A stretch of 64,000 nt of DNA, taken from contig LUCM01010487.1 in the NCBI GenBank assembly GCA_008360955.1, positions 62,913 to 126,912 of the forward strand. The letters run 5' to 3'. The notes under the pieces were generated by a model. That model worked only from the letters and a program-made list of their open reading frames with translations, searched no databases and was not told the DNA's origin. The position numbers and the translations under genes are program-made. Each line of letters starts with the position of its first letter. Position 1 is the first letter of the stretch. Positions 28,801-42,412 of this stretch are shown here, piece by piece. The stretch is from Fasciolopsis buskii (taxonomy: Eukaryota > Platyhelminthes > Trematoda > Plagiorchiida > Fasciolidae).

Positions 28801-31800
28801 GTAAGAATATAATTTAATTTTATCTGGCTCAGTTAGCTTGACTTTATGATGATGAAGAAAGCTAATTTTTAGCTCATTTCAGTCGAATAAATGACGAATA
28901 AGAACTTGTTCACTGCATACAGGGTGCTGTCTTTGATTTTACACAATCTCTATCCTTCATACAACATGAACCTGGCATGCGATGCATGCACCATGCTCGT
29001 CAAATGACGATCTTCTGTAATTCGTCTTCGCGGCACCTAAATCTCATAACCTGACGGTGCACTTTTGATACCATGTAATGAGGATCACTTATGAATAATA
29101 ACTCAAAGAACGTGTATCTTTCAGGACCAACTAGAGCATATAATAAAATGTGACGTTCCAATCAAACAGTTGCGCTCCTCAGACTCCAGTTGCACAGGTC
29201 CATAATTCACCACCGGCAGTACGGTTTGATCGGAGAATTGAAAATGCGACCACTTAAAATTGCTGTCCCTCGGTTACAGTTAAAGTCGGAATGCTTTCGG
29301 TACGCCAGGGAAACTGTGTTTGATGTCTGGATCCTAGGGAGATGACACCACATCACTCATGTGCTTTTCCGATACTTCTCTGGAAATGTCTGACTTCAAA
29401 CAGAGCGGGTTTGTTGGTTGATATAGAACCGATTGTTTGACGTTGTGCAGGAGTTTCAACATACACTGGTTTAATAGTCCTAATCGGGTAAAGTAAAATG
29501 AAAGAGAAACGCCAAAGAAGAAAACAAAAGTAACTCTTTATCCTCCACCAATGATATATTATGCTAACAATAACATATTTCTAGTTGGATGTTGCTTTAA
29601 CCTCGGTTGTTTTTGAATTAGAAGAGCAAAGTAAATGCATAGAAATGAACTACATCTGACTTGTGAACTTAAACTTTACTATCACTGTTTGGGGGCATGA
29701 GATACGTACGGTCTTCTTTTTAATGAAGAGAGGTTTAATGTCAAAGAGGATTGGAATGCTGAAATGTGACTACCCACGAAGCGAATTTCAAAGTTGGAAT
29801 CTTACTCCAGACTGTCATAGATTGATTGATTGAGAATAAATTCGTGTGATAAATCGTTTTGTAAATTCATTCAATTCGACAAGCTTTATCGGTCATCGAT
29901 ACGAGCTACGGTTTGGATGAAAAAAGATGGGCTGGAATCCGAAACAAGAATAGCCAGTTTTTGCGAGACAAATTCCCAGATTCCTTGCAAATAAACTTCG
30001 CTTTCCAACCTAGCTTGGTACTGATAGTTTATTAAATTACCAATGAAATAGACCGCTGGTCGTGTTGACTTTCTGCAATGTTTTTGTTTGTTTTTATTCT
30101 AGAGAATAAAATTACCGAACAGCTGTTTTTATGGGACTTACAGTTAGGCATAGGAAAAATTATCGGAGTCATGAAAGAGTACAATGCGTTCAGGTGGTAA
30201 GCAAATCAATCAAGACAAACTACTTTACCGGAAGACTAAAAAAAATTGCAGTGATAGAATCAGCATAATGCATTTTGCTAGACCGGAAAAATGGGGGCTG
30301 TCTGTGGACCTCGCTTTTCTTATTTAAGCTGCCGCTGTTATCTAAAAATGATACAAACTAAAAAAATATGCGGAAATATGACGTTGTTCGTGCATAAAAT
30401 TTCTGAAAAGAAACTATTTTTGAAGTTCAGTAAACAAGTTCATTTTATGTTGGATCGTGTTTGTTTTTCGCACCAATACTGACACTCAAATCTTTTATGG
30501 CTTTGGTAGGTTGCTTTCAAGTGTTTTTTACCTAAACAATATGAAATCATCATGGTGTGCAGGTGAAGATATTGTTGAGAAACTGTGCAGTTAGTACGGA
30601 CTCCGGCCAAGTGGTTTTGATTCGTGGAGCGGCGGCTGAAAAAAGCGCAATTTGGATGGTACCCGAGAACAGATCTATCAGTGAAGAAAAGACAGGTGAA
30701 ATAAGTTAGCTTGTGCTTATATTTGAGTAATTGCTCATACCTATGCATATCTTAGAAAAAATAGAGAGTGGCCCACGAGTTTGCTGAGCTGTACAAAAGT
30801 GTATTTGGCGCAGAACATAAAAACTCAATTTAAAACAGCGGATTCGGATGCAAAGAAAGGCATCTTCGAGAGCACCGGCAAACAAACGATGATCTTTTTT
30901 GTTGCATTTTATGTATATCTGATAACACAGCAATGTTGGTAGATGGACATCGCTAACGATTCGTCTACCGTGAACAGTCTTTCTTAAGGCAAGTTTTACA
31001 AGGATTTGGTTGTAAAACTTGCCTTGAGAAAGGCCACCCACGGTAGTCGAAACGTTGGCGTATTATATCTACCAGTGCATGGTGCATCGATTTTTCGAAA
31101 CATTTCTTGCGTCGTTCGCTGATCTTTGCTTTCCAAAAATGCGGCAAGTAACAGTTTTACATTCTGAGTCTAAATGTCTACTGACTTTACTCGGTGGATC
31201 CCTTGCGCAAGTTTCTGAAACTAATACAAAAACGTGAAGCAAATTTCTTCTTAAGCATATTTATGTCTTCATGTGTGCGATTTTAATCAAATTCATCTGT
31301 CAAGATTTTATTAGACATTTTGATTTGCTAACCTGTTTAACTTTGTTCACTGAGACTCTGGATAAACCTGTTTTTGTAGTCTAGCGGACACCTAGTACTG
31401 TGCTCCTAAGCTAGTTAAGTAACATAGATCACTTGTCGACAGAATGTCTAGTTTCTTCTTGAGAGCTTACGGCCTTAATTGCTAGTGTGAACTCATGCAA
31501 GCCGATACTGGGGAATCCTGACCATTTACCTAATGTACACGTTCTCAACACAAGTAACATCAATGTCTGTGTAACGTGGCAAAAGACAATCTGGCATGAT
31601 TATCTTACGATGGAATCCCATGGACACAAAACGAGAGAGCAACTTAGAAATAACGCTCCTAAAGGTCAGATCGAAAAACTATTTCTGTCTAGGGGACTAG
31701 CTATCAGACCACGCTGGATTATCTGTGTACAAAACGCTGTAACTTTTAACCTGCATCATGCTTCAGCAAACAGGTAATGTGCACTGAATATAAAAGCACA

Positions 31801-34800
31801 GGCAGCGATTGCTGAACAATTCGGTAGCTTTGGTCAATCCATAGCGTGTGACTTTGGTGATTGGTTAATTTTTCGAACGATAACACGACGGGTGATGAGT
31901 TCCAAGTTATTGGTAAAATGGTCATTCTCAGGACAACATTTAGGAGGAAATTCAAGTCGGGAACAAAAAATTTTTCTGTGTTGTTATTCCTTTTCGCAGT
32001 TTGCTACAGTCATGTTTAGTTGTCTCAGTCCTCAAGGACGATTTAAGCAAAATCAGTTCCGCGAAAATATTTCCAAACCATTGTAAAAGTATGTTTGGAA
32101 AAGACATTTTGTCAAAAAAGTTGCTTCATGTCCCTCAAATGACTTTTATATTATTTGTCCAGCATTTTTCTCCGCTGTTCCGTGTGTGGCAAACTCATTT
32201 GCTTACCCTGGCGGAACTCCATGAGCTTCTTGTCATCGGGTGGCTGATTTATACACGAGCATTGACACTGGAATGAAATTCTGATTAGTTGAAAGAATTT
32301 GATGTAATATGATGCAAAAAGCCACATCGGAAAATAAATTACATGTTTGCTCACTTTATTCGGTTTTATTTCCTACTTACCTCTGCTTTCAAAGTTTTTT
32401 GTACCCCAGGACTGTCAGTGCGCCAAATTTAAACAAACAAAACTCAGGGTGACAACGAATCGTTTGTGCCTTTTAATTCATATATAAAAATCACTTTCGA
32501 ATAAATGTTTTTAGGGTCGTCGTCAATCACGAATTCGTTAACAAAATAAATCACTCCATAAAGTTATTTGGTTTAGGCTTTTTGGTGTTTGGATGCGATG
32601 ACCACTCGACCGTCATCCGAAAGCTTTCAGCCCACACCGGAAATGCGTAACAACTAAGGGTTTTGTTATTTTCGTTTCCGGCACACAAGATTGCCCGGAG
32701 TATGTTGTAACATATAGTCAGGCAGAGAGCCGTTAATTTCGATCTGAATTCTTTTTGTTTTACAGTCTCAACCTTGAAAGTTTTTTCGATTGCCCAGAAA
32801 CGGGGTTTCACGGAGGTCACATCGTTCGGAATTTTGCAACTGGTAACTCCTTGATTGCTTGATTCATTAAGCCGTACCTGACCTCAAGTATGCTGCGGGT
32901 ACAAATGAACACCGATCTCAATGCAAAGTCTTCTAAACCGGAAGGAGCTAAGATGCACCCACTTGCAACGGCATTGTTTAGTGTGCCCCAGTAGGCAGAA
33001 GAATGAAGCGACTGAGTGGACTAACCCAGACCCGTTAAGACTTGTTGTGTTGCACACTCTGATCGCTGTTCGGTTTCCAAGGTCAGGACAGTTTGCCTGA
33101 TAACCAAAGTTGAGCTCATTGAACTCTCGATAAAGTTTTTGAGAACCCAGTAGAATGAGAGAACGTCATAAGGCAAGCAATTTCACTACCGAAATTGCGG
33201 CTAGTGATGTCGATATTTGGATGCATAATAGATAAGTATGTTTCCCATCCTCATTTAAACCATGTAGGCTAGTGCCGCCCAAAGTGCGAGCAGATAAACT
33301 TTTGGGTACCTTGAAGCTCATTTAGCTGTGTCGTTCGCGTTCCCTGGAAATTGGGCGGCGGGATAAGTCGGTAGCAAAACTTCAGTTAGTTGCTGTATCA
33401 CCGAAATGGTGGTTTGTGCTTAACTGGATATTCACTCATGAAACTTTCCACCTTGATTCCTGAAGATTCTGCCCAGCAAGCAGAATGTCAGCGGAAACGT
33501 TTCCGTTTCGTGGACCGATTTTCGGATGCGTATTGCACAGGTGGATCCACTATTTCAGTTATAAGAATCCTCAACGCGTTTATTAACAGCACCTTAAGAA
33601 ATCTCATGGGGGTTATTTACATCACATATGTTTTTATTTGATCTACGAAGAAATCAATCTCCTCAAATTCGTTTCAGTCAATTCATCGGAATTTATCATC
33701 GTTTGACGGGAAAACTAATTTACTTTCCTTGCTGCGTGCGCATGTGACAGGAGATAAAACCTTATATTTTGACTACCACAGACCGAGGATGTCAATCAAG
33801 AATGAAATTACTTGTACATTTGAAACTAAGCGGTAAAATAGGATGGAAAAATCCACTTTGTTGCCTAGAGGATGCAAATGTCTTTTTCATGAATCCTTGA
33901 GATATTACTGCTTAAGTTTACTTAAAATACATTACTGTCACTTCTCTGGGGTTGGGGTGTTCCGTTTGTGAGCAAAAAACTACATAGTAAGCCAGTCATT
34001 TGGCCCCTCCTGTTTTGCACGCACATGAAAGTTCACTTAATGTCGAGTATCTTTTTTAGATACCACTTACCTGATGCTGATTAATACCGATAATCGTAGG
34101 TAAGAACACAATCTTGTTGGTATTTAGGCAACTTATGCCGTAAGATTTGCAACAGTTTTTGTCATTACTTTCACGTCAGAGATGCCTTCATTTGTCATAT
34201 GCATTTCTTTTCTAAGAAGTTAAAAAACGTTTGTTGCTCTAGTTAACTAAGTTAAAAAAATGTGGAAACTGGAAATAACGAAACCAACTGCATCATATAT
34301 TACTTCGTATTATTCCATAAAAATCCGAAAATGCTCTGGCGAAAAGCTACATGATTTAGCTGTCGGTCATTGTTCGACTTTGGGTGTCAGATCCACGAGG
34401 TTGTCAAGCTAATCTTATTTAGCCATTCCTCTCGGTTCACTTCTGGGAATTAGTTCATCGAAGCTTTAAGGTCAACCTGGATTGGATTATTCATGCATAC
34501 TAACTAACTCCTAACCAACTGTGCGTTCAGCGAGAACACTTTGGGTGACCAGGAGCGCTTTGTAGGATTAATGTGGACATATTTACAAACTTGTCAAAGT
34601 GTTGACCTAGACCAATTCATTTTTCCTACCCGAAAAGCATAGTCCATTTCTGGGTGCCCACTATATGCATACACAAGGTACATATTTATTAGAAAAATCC
34701 GTAACCTACTGGATAACAGTGTGAGAATTGGCCAAAAGAGAATAACATGTCGTGGTTTGAATTACCTGTGCATTTCGAACAGAGAAACAAGGCGCACAGC

Positions 34801-37800
34801 TAGTCTCATGCTTAATATAATAACCGTTGCCGGACTAAAACACAAATAACCATAAAAATTCTCTGCTTTCTCAGAAAAATAAGGATCTAGAACCTTTGTT
34901 TAATTCGAAAATGAAGTTACATAGCTTTTCGCTTAAATAAGACAAAAATTCAGTTGTAGATTACAGCTTCATCAAGATAACTAGAAAATCTTAGAAGCCA
35001 GTTGCATACTTGGGAGCATTCCGGTCTACATTTAAAAAGAACTGATTCGACTGAATCCAAGCGTTCTTTCTTGACATCGCAATTTAAACGACAGCCCATT
35101 AGCCACTAGAATTGATATAAACGTTTGACTAGCTGATTCTAAGCTTTTTATTTCTTGTGCATCAACCTCAACAAAAACGTGCTCCGCTTTGTTTACAATA
35201 GCCTAAGCTATGTGTTGGTCTGTAACTTCACGTCGTTGACCGGCACGGTTGTGCTTCGTTACTCTATTCCACGTGACTTAACAGTAACTGAATGAAGTAC
35301 ACTCCTCGGTCCCGATGTGATCTCTCAATTGCAGAAAACCCGTTTGCTCATCGGGCAAACGTTCGTTCAGTTGCACTGGGACATGTCTAACAACCGACTT
35401 CCAATGCTGTACACAAGGCATCTCAAGCGGTAGCAAAAACAATCAGAATGGCTTTCTGGCAACGTGAGAGCAATGTCAAAACAAAACGATTTCAGTCGGA
35501 CAAAAATCTGCTGGTTTTTATATTCCCAAAATTCGGGATATCGCGAATACATTTTAGTGTGCTTGGAATGATACATATAAATGCTTCCGCTTATTTTGCT
35601 GCCCACTGTCCAGAAAATGTCGTCATCCGTCAGTCATCAAATCTATGAGAGCAAGGCTTACTAAACGTAAAAGTCAAGGTGTGGCGCATCAGATTTCATT
35701 GGTGTATAAGGCCGATATGAAAGCGCATCGTATATAAATGGTTTTGATCAACTACGGACAGCCGTTAGCGTCTTCCGAGAGCAGCTAAACTGTTAATAGT
35801 AGATAATGCAAATGCACCATTTCCGAATTTCTCACTTCTGTTAGTCATCACAAAATGCACTGAACAGATAAAATATTTTGAAAAAATATCATATTTCGAG
35901 CACATTTGTGGGGAGTTTCAGTGCAAATCCAATTTTAATCTATGTGCAATGGTTTCACAACCTACGGCACATAACTACTCTCTGTGGACTGCAAGCAATA
36001 GGTTCGGCTGAATGGTCTTAGTTACTAAAGTAAAATATGATAATACGAGGTTATGTATTATTGAGACATTCAAATACTGTGTTGTTACATTGTTAATAAG
36101 TTCTCAGGAAGTAAAAACTAGCATAGTAATTTTCGTTGAAAGTCGGACAAATCCTCGGACAAAAATCTCAACTACACCTATCGGACAACAAAAATATCCC
36201 TTCGTGTATACAACGAACAGGATTGTGCTGAACTGTATCTGCTCCACCTTTTAAAATCAGACTAAATACCGGAATTTATGGAAGATTTTACCTTGTTGCA
36301 ATTCGGCGCTCAATAAGGATACTGGCTATTCAGGCCGGAGGAATGTTACATTCCTTATTGGTTTGAGTTTCATCATGGTGAACACTAGATATTTTGTCAT
36401 GAAACTGCATTGACTAAATCATGTTTTTTCATTCATACACACACATAGCAATAAACTGCTCCCAAAGGGAAATGTTTTTCACAGTAATAAACGTCTTCGT
36501 GTGATCAATATAAAGTAATAAACAAGTCGGTGCAATCTATTGTTTGCCAGTTTTGCAGATAAGTAAGGGGGTTTTATGGTAAATTTTTCTTGTCTAAAAT
36601 TGTATTTGAGATGATATTTGATAGAATAGTTCTCCGCACTAAGTATTTATCCGATATGTAGACCACGGTTTATTTCTCCACTTCAGTACCCGATGGCACA
36701 TTCTAGTTTTTCAATGTATGCGCAAACGCTCCGAGGAGGTCTGCAGGAACACCGAGGAGGAGCGATTTCGTCAGCTCATTTGGTCCATCTCGTTGGAAAC
36801 AAAGAAATTTGAGCGCGCGGCCAATTACATTTGTCATGAGCATAATTTGGGGAGTACGTTTTAGTGTAATCCGACTGCGTTAATCTATTTTCATTTTCAG
36901 CTGTCCTGTCATTTGGTATTTGCTTAATTTTTTGTTAATGCATCCGATCCCCGAAGTGCGGAGGAAAAGTTGCTTTCAAATCTGCAGTCTCACGCAAGTT
37001 TGCCAAAATATCCCACCTACATGTAGTTAGCACGATGGCAAAATGATGGGCTGTCACATGCAAGCAATTTATTGTTTTTACCGCCTTCATACTGTTAACT
37101 TTTGCGTGATGACACGCTGAATATTTTTACCTGAACTGAGGATCTTCTAGAAGTACATTGTAAAGTGTTAATTTTTCTGATCCGAAATTTCACTTTTGAA
37201 GCAAACTGATATTTTGCCCTGCGAGGTCCAGCTTACAAATGCCGACAAAAATATCTGAAAGTAATTCTTTCAAATATGCCTAAAGAAACCAGCTGAATAT
37301 TCATTTCTTCATGTGGCCGATAAAAGCAGCATTTATAAGAAAAAATATTTTGTGGTCTTAACCACGGAACCTAATTGGCTGATTTTCATTTGTTTCTACC
37401 ATTCTCAGAGAACAATTAATACCAACTTCAATTTATCGATATGGTGTTCGCAAAACACATTTTGTAGTGCTGCTCTTTTGCGCAGTGACTGTTATACGAC
37501 ATCTATAGCAGCCCATTTTGCCGAGAAAATATTTAAGCATGCAAAATGCATGGGTGTTATTGGAAAAATGAAATTAGATTTTTCACAAATGAAACAAAGT
37601 TTCTCGGTTCCTGCCTGGCTGTTATGGCCAACTAATAGCAAAGATTCAGGCGGCTGATTTCTGTTCATTGATCGAGTCACCCATGAGTAGGTGATTCAGC
37701 ACCGATGTCCAGTTCAACAGCTGTAACCTGACTCTTCGACTCGATTATATGCTTAACTTGCAACATAAAGCTTGGTATTATCGTTACGTATCCTCGGCGG

Positions 37801-40800
37801 TGTAAGTGAAAAATAAATGCAAGTCATGACCATTGTTGTGCAAGATAGCGTATGGTTTGCACTGCGGAAAATAGGAGAAAAACGAAGGGATTTACGCCTG
37901 GAAATACTTATTTTATGAATATAGCAAGTTTGAAACAAACTACGACCGTAAACAAGCGGTTCTTAATCGTGCAGCACAGATTAGACTGGGGAAGTTGATA
38001 CCTCCAGTTAAGTACGCTTTCATCGTGATTTAAGCTTCAAAATTAAGAACAACCTAGTGAAAGAGACAACTGACTTCGATTGGCGGGGGAATTCTGATGG
38101 AGTATCAATGCTCAAGACACTAGTACATACTTCCACGGTTCCTTATTATTGTGAAAATCTCCAAAGATACCAAAAAATGGAGAGTGAAAACGGAGTTACC
38201 TAATCGAGTGAGCAAGATTTTGTCAGTCATACAAACAGGCAACTTGTTGTTCTTTAAAACAATACCACTTTCTTTACATGTGATTCCAGTAATTCGAATT
38301 TTTAAACAAACAAACCAGTTTGCATTGATATGAAACATTAAACACCACGACAGACTTACAAAATGGCGTGCCATTTTACTTTGCTTCGGTTAAATAAAAG
38401 TTTGGACTGAAAAGCCTGCTCATTAGCATTTGGGAGTAAACTTTTAAAGGTAATCAACCGTCAACTCTGTTTAACATGAAGAGGAGAACGCTCGTGGTCT
38501 TCAATAGAGAAACGAAAGAGCTTATTTTACAGTTCACTGACTAAAATTGCAAAATAATGGGGCGTTACGTTTAAAGAAAGCTACAAGATATATGAAAGAC
38601 TACGTAAACACGACGATTTTATGCAGAATGTGGTATTCGGAGTCACCGTGAACGTTAGGCCGTAGCGGCTAAAACACCCAAATCAGCCTTCAGCAATTCC
38701 AAAACTCGTAGGCACCTGAAACTGAAGCTCATGGTCTCATCCATCTGTCTGTGGGTTTTTGAGCCACGCAGATTCAGGCGGAGTCGTCTGAATTAAACTG
38801 ATAAGTCTAGGGGAAAATTCCGTATTCTTTGATGCACTTTTACGCGGTCTGAATGGCAGATTGCTGGATTTTGACGTACCCTGCTTCCGCTGATCGCGCA
38901 GTAGATAGCAGTTAGCCTGTTGCCTAGCCGTTTAGCAAACACAGACAGCACTGCATGCAAATCTGTAAAATTTAGAAGAAAGCATCATTGTCGAATTTGT
39001 TAAGAACGGCTTTGATGAGAAGTGTTACTAATCGAGGGCTTAGGTCAATTCTCCCTCCACGTTTCCTTCACACGGGTTCTAGGAGTGAAATAATATCCCA
39101 TAACTACATGAATTACCTCTTGTTAGATGTTCATTGAGAATTTTATTTTAACGGGACCATATGCTGTCCATTTTGCGCACTGGCTACATGAACGGTGCTA
39201 ATCTCACTGCTCAGAGTATTTCAAAGACAAGCTTTCCTCTAACTGTAAATTGGGAGCCGCGCAATATCTGCTTGATAAACAACAACGAAGGTACATATGA
39301 AACACTGCGCATGAGGTCTATGCTAGAAGTCTAGCCGAACTCAGTTCTAATATGCTAAAATCAGTGGAAATTGAACAACTCTTGGAATTACTCATGGTAA
39401 TAGGATTTGATAATCAAAACGTTCTTGAAAAAGAGGCAAGAGTCATAGCAGACTCAGTTGATTCGACGGGAACAGTGACTGTTAGTAGCGTTTTGTGTTT
39501 TGTCCCAGATGGTGAAACGACCGTGGTAAACTCAGGAATTAGTAGGTAAAAGCAACACCCAAAGTCATCAGTTTTTCTCTCTGGCAATTCGATACTGGGT
39601 AATTCAAGACGTTAAGACTTACAACTTTTTGGAAAGAAATGCATGATGGGTATACACCATGGAGATGTCAGCCGTAGTGCCAGAAACAAGTTATTCCATT
39701 GTCTAGTAAAGGATGAAGTAGTTTGGCTACAGCGTTTTAGATGATGAGAAATAATTTAAGTGGGTTTCTTTTGTTAATAAAATGTGTAGTCATCAGTAAA
39801 ATCTATAAAACAAAAAGCCCAGTGATGATTGCAGTCACTGTCTAATGCTAAAATAGGAAAGAAGAATAGAAATATTTGTTATCTCGTCGGTTGTCTGACT
39901 TTGTACTAAATAGAAACGGACTGCGATAAGGGCAGTTTAGCGATTTCGAAGCTACAGTGGAAGTATTAGTTTGACACATTTCAAGTGCAAAGTCCAAACA
40001 GTTTGAGCTTGCCGAGATGTTTTGTAAACTTTCAGATTGGGCAGACATTCGCGATTAATTTTGAGCATGAAAGAATAATGGTTTCCGCTATGGTAGGTAC
40101 AAATTTTATGAATAAATTCTGGACTTAGGGAATCAAATTACGCAATCGTTTAGTCCCTTCGACGGACAAAGATGCGAAAGATAAACCAGACCATCAGTGT
40201 ATTTGGGATATCATCGAGTGTTTTGCAGCAGATAATGCCGGATTCTGATGTGGATTGATGTGGAACGTGTGTTCCAGTTTCAATCTGCGATTCACATAGG
40301 AATCGGCTTTGCTTTCCTGTGTAGTAGGACCGTAGAATGCACAATATATCAAATAAGTTTATGGCAAAAGAAATTATGAATAAAACTTTTATTTCTTGGA
40401 TAGACGTGAAATATTTTCTAAGGACATATTTTCCCGGTCTTTTGGTCTAATCAGCCGAAAGCTCCCAATGTTATGAGACTCAAGGGACAATTACCTTTCC
40501 GACTGAGGATCTGCCGCCAAGAATTGTTTACCCATTCAACCATATTATTTAATCGCCTAATGGAAAACTGCGTTCGGAGACATCAACTTTTAAATGTCCC
40601 AAAGAATGGTCTATCACTTAACAAAAGGAATACCTGATTGAGTGGAATTTTGTCAAATTCCTAAACACCAAACAGGATTGGTTAATTTTTCGTGGAATAT
40701 TTTCACCATTGCAAGCTAACATGTTAAATGATCCTCTCTTTGTTCCACAGTATTACGCGAACATCGGTTTAAATGTCTTTCGGTGAAAGAGAAAGAGGCC

Positions 40801-42412
40801 GAGCACTGTACCATTCACAAAAGTGACACAGTCCGGGAGGTGGTGACAGCTCTACAGAATCAGTCCAATCGGATACCCAGTGGTTCAACGGAATACTATA
40901 CAATCATTAAGAAAACTCTGACGCAATATGAGTGCAAGTACGTCACTGCAAAATCCGGGTCCAGTGGAAACAATAAGTTTCAACTTTAAACGACTACCAA
41001 TGAGCAGGGAAAAACAACTTTGGTTTTAAAATTTATGTATACTAAAGATGCAACAATAACTTCAATTAATAATTTAGACTGACGGTTATAATGGCGGTGG
41101 AAAATGGCCAACACGATAATTAGAATGGCATTTATTTTGTGACAACAAGCAGTCAGGGGAATATAATATTGATCGCAAATCCAAAACTGATGGTTTTTCA
41201 GATTTCGCCTTGTGAATCCTAATTTTACGGCTCAATGTTAAAGCTTTTGGCATGCAACAAGTGTGCAATATTTCTGAACGTCCACGTTAATTGAACGTCT
41301 AACAAGTAGAGAAGGGGTTGGTGGCGGTAGAATTTCAGCTCGTGACATCAACATGCAAACGGTACAGCGTAGTCCGTTTGGTTTCTATTAGTCTGGAAAA
41401 ATGCGGTCCGCGATCGATTCTTTACTAGAGAAAAGTTGCTTGCGCGAATTCTTATCTCATTGAAATAATAGTACCCAAACTGACCACGTTCATTGCAACG
41501 ATAAACAAGACAAGACATATTAATCATGCGTTACATCTTACTCGCTCATTTTAGGCTTTTCACAAACTGTCCAGGAGCACACAATATTGAAAAACAAACG
41601 AATCCCTGCAAACGATGGGGAGAAAAAACACTGAAATTCTATGAATTTTCCTTGATTTGACTTGTTATTCTTGAATCAAGTAGAACAAACGGGATCCTAC
41701 CAAACACCACTTTGCCAGAGATATAAATTATTGTGAACGACTCTAACGATCATAACGTCCAAATTTCACAGTGGAAGCACTAAGAGGAACTGCCAACATG
41801 GGTTACAAAATCTTCGAAAATACTCAAAAAACGGGAGTAAAAAGATGTCATGGGAAGGTTACTAAACAATAAAGGTGATTTAGCATATCATCTCAGTACA
41901 TTTTTGCAAGTTATATAATCGAATATGTGGCTTACAATAGTCACAAGATAAGATTATTGCAGTTATAAACTGGTTCATGTAATGGTGACAATCTTTTGAT
42001 TCAAAGCAGCCGGACATTCTGTTTTTCTTCCAGGACCTTACAGACAAAGCTGGAGTGTCTTTACACAGTCTTGCACAAGGCTTGTCCGCCAAATGCCGTC
42101 CGGTTGATCATGAATTATTTCAAGGAAACCCTTCCAGATGACTGTTCTTTCAGTTACGAAAATCGTCTTCTAGAATACCTCGGGTCGAACAGTGTTCTTC
42201 CCTTGTTTGGAAAAAAACTCGTTTCACCAATCATTCATTCCTCTTCTTTTTCCTCCTCGCCCTCTTTCTCTTCGGTGAATGTGCAAACAATGCAAGACAA
42301 CGTGCGGTTCCGAAAATCTACTTCATCATTGAAAAATGCATCTCTGCCAAACATTTTCTTTCTTTCCTATTCCATTCTCACCCTATTGATTGTGATGTTT
42401 ATGCTACAATGA
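25664..42412 (+). CDS. Four-module cysteine-rich surface protein, probably GPI-anchored (5' end missing)
   Basis: I do not recognise this family. Four exons (25664-25838, 36687-36853, 40751-40937, 42034-42412) join with matching phases (2, 1, 2) to give about 301 residues plus an unseen N-terminus. The start reads GLLALLMTTPLAIARQQC, like the hydrophobic core and cleavage site of a signal peptide, so a short first exon ending in phase 1 is missing. Twelve cysteines fall as four sets of three (C-x8-10-C-x19-41-C), nearly one set per exon. The last exon ends with a Ser-rich stretch and a final hydrophobic run (IFFLSYSILTLLIVMFMLQ) at the stop, typical of a GPI signal or C-terminal membrane anchor. 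N-glycosylation sequons NDT, NQS and NAS are present. Inferred role: an extracellular or tegumental surface protein with disulfide-bonded helical modules. Introns are 10.8, 3.9 and 1.1 kb. Remotely similar Cys-rich ectodomain families, such as the nematode DUF19 type, are possible relatives, but this is a guess. Confidence 0.75.
25839..36686 (+). other. Large intron of the Cys-module gene
   Basis: About 10.8 kb between gtaagt and ccacttcag. It contains fold-back copy 2 (30921-31081). No other exon is convincing; a minus-strand frame at 32551-32820 has protein-like composition but no matched splice sites. Confidence 0.6.
30921..31081. repeat. Fold-back element, copy 2 (diverged)
   Basis: The same family as the element at 18789-18993, inside the first large intron of the Cys-module gene. 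The right arm (about 31011-31081) matches copy 1 closely, including cttgccttgagaaag, ggtagtcgaaacgttggcg and atctacca. The left arm (about 30921-31000) is more diverged (for example tctaccgtgaacagtctttcttaagg). The spacer is only about 10 bp. The asymmetry in decay suggests an older insertion than copy 1. Confidence 0.75.
36687..36853 (+). CDS. Exon 2 seen of the Cys-module gene: module 2
   Basis: The acceptor is tttctccacttcag and the donor GGGA|gtacgt. One base completes the Arg codon from the previous exon, and the exon leaves in phase 1. Cysteines lie at VFQC, EEVC and NYIC with spacings 8 and 29, almost the same as module 1 (9 and 29). It is rich in charged helix-forming residues. The frame was missed by simple ORF calling because an intronic stop and the lack of ATG hide it. 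Confidence 0.75.
36854..40750 (+). other. Intron of the Cys-module gene
   Basis: About 3.9 kb. A somewhat GC-richer patch at about 38640-38960 may be an old repeat, but I could not identify it. Confidence 0.6.
40751..40937 (+). CDS. Exon 3 seen of the Cys-module gene: module 3
   Basis: The acceptor is ctttgttccacag and the donor GCAA|gtacgt. Two bases complete an Ile codon from exon 2, and the exon leaves in phase 2. Cysteines lie at RFKC, AEHC and YEC with spacings 10 and 41. An NQS glycosylation sequon is present. Reading past the donor stays open to a stop at 40987-40989, so an unspliced, truncated and anchor-less form is possible in principle. Confidence 0.72.
40938..42033 (+). other. 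Intron of the Cys-module gene
   Basis: About 1.1 kb between AA|gtacgt and tcttccag. Nothing else is seen in it. Confidence 0.65.
42034..42412 (+). CDS. Terminal exon of the Cys-module gene: module 4, Ser-rich stalk, C-terminal anchor
   Basis: The acceptor is tctgtttttcttccag. One base completes Lys from exon 3. Cysteines lie at KLEC, HKAC and PDDC (spacings 8 and 19). A linker rich in Ser and Phe follows, then an NAS sequon and a hydrophobic C-terminus ending directly at TGA (42410-42412). The hydrophobic run without a cytoplasmic tail favours GPI anchoring over a true transmembrane segment. I saw no clear AATAAA poly(A) signal close downstream. Confidence 0.78.
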
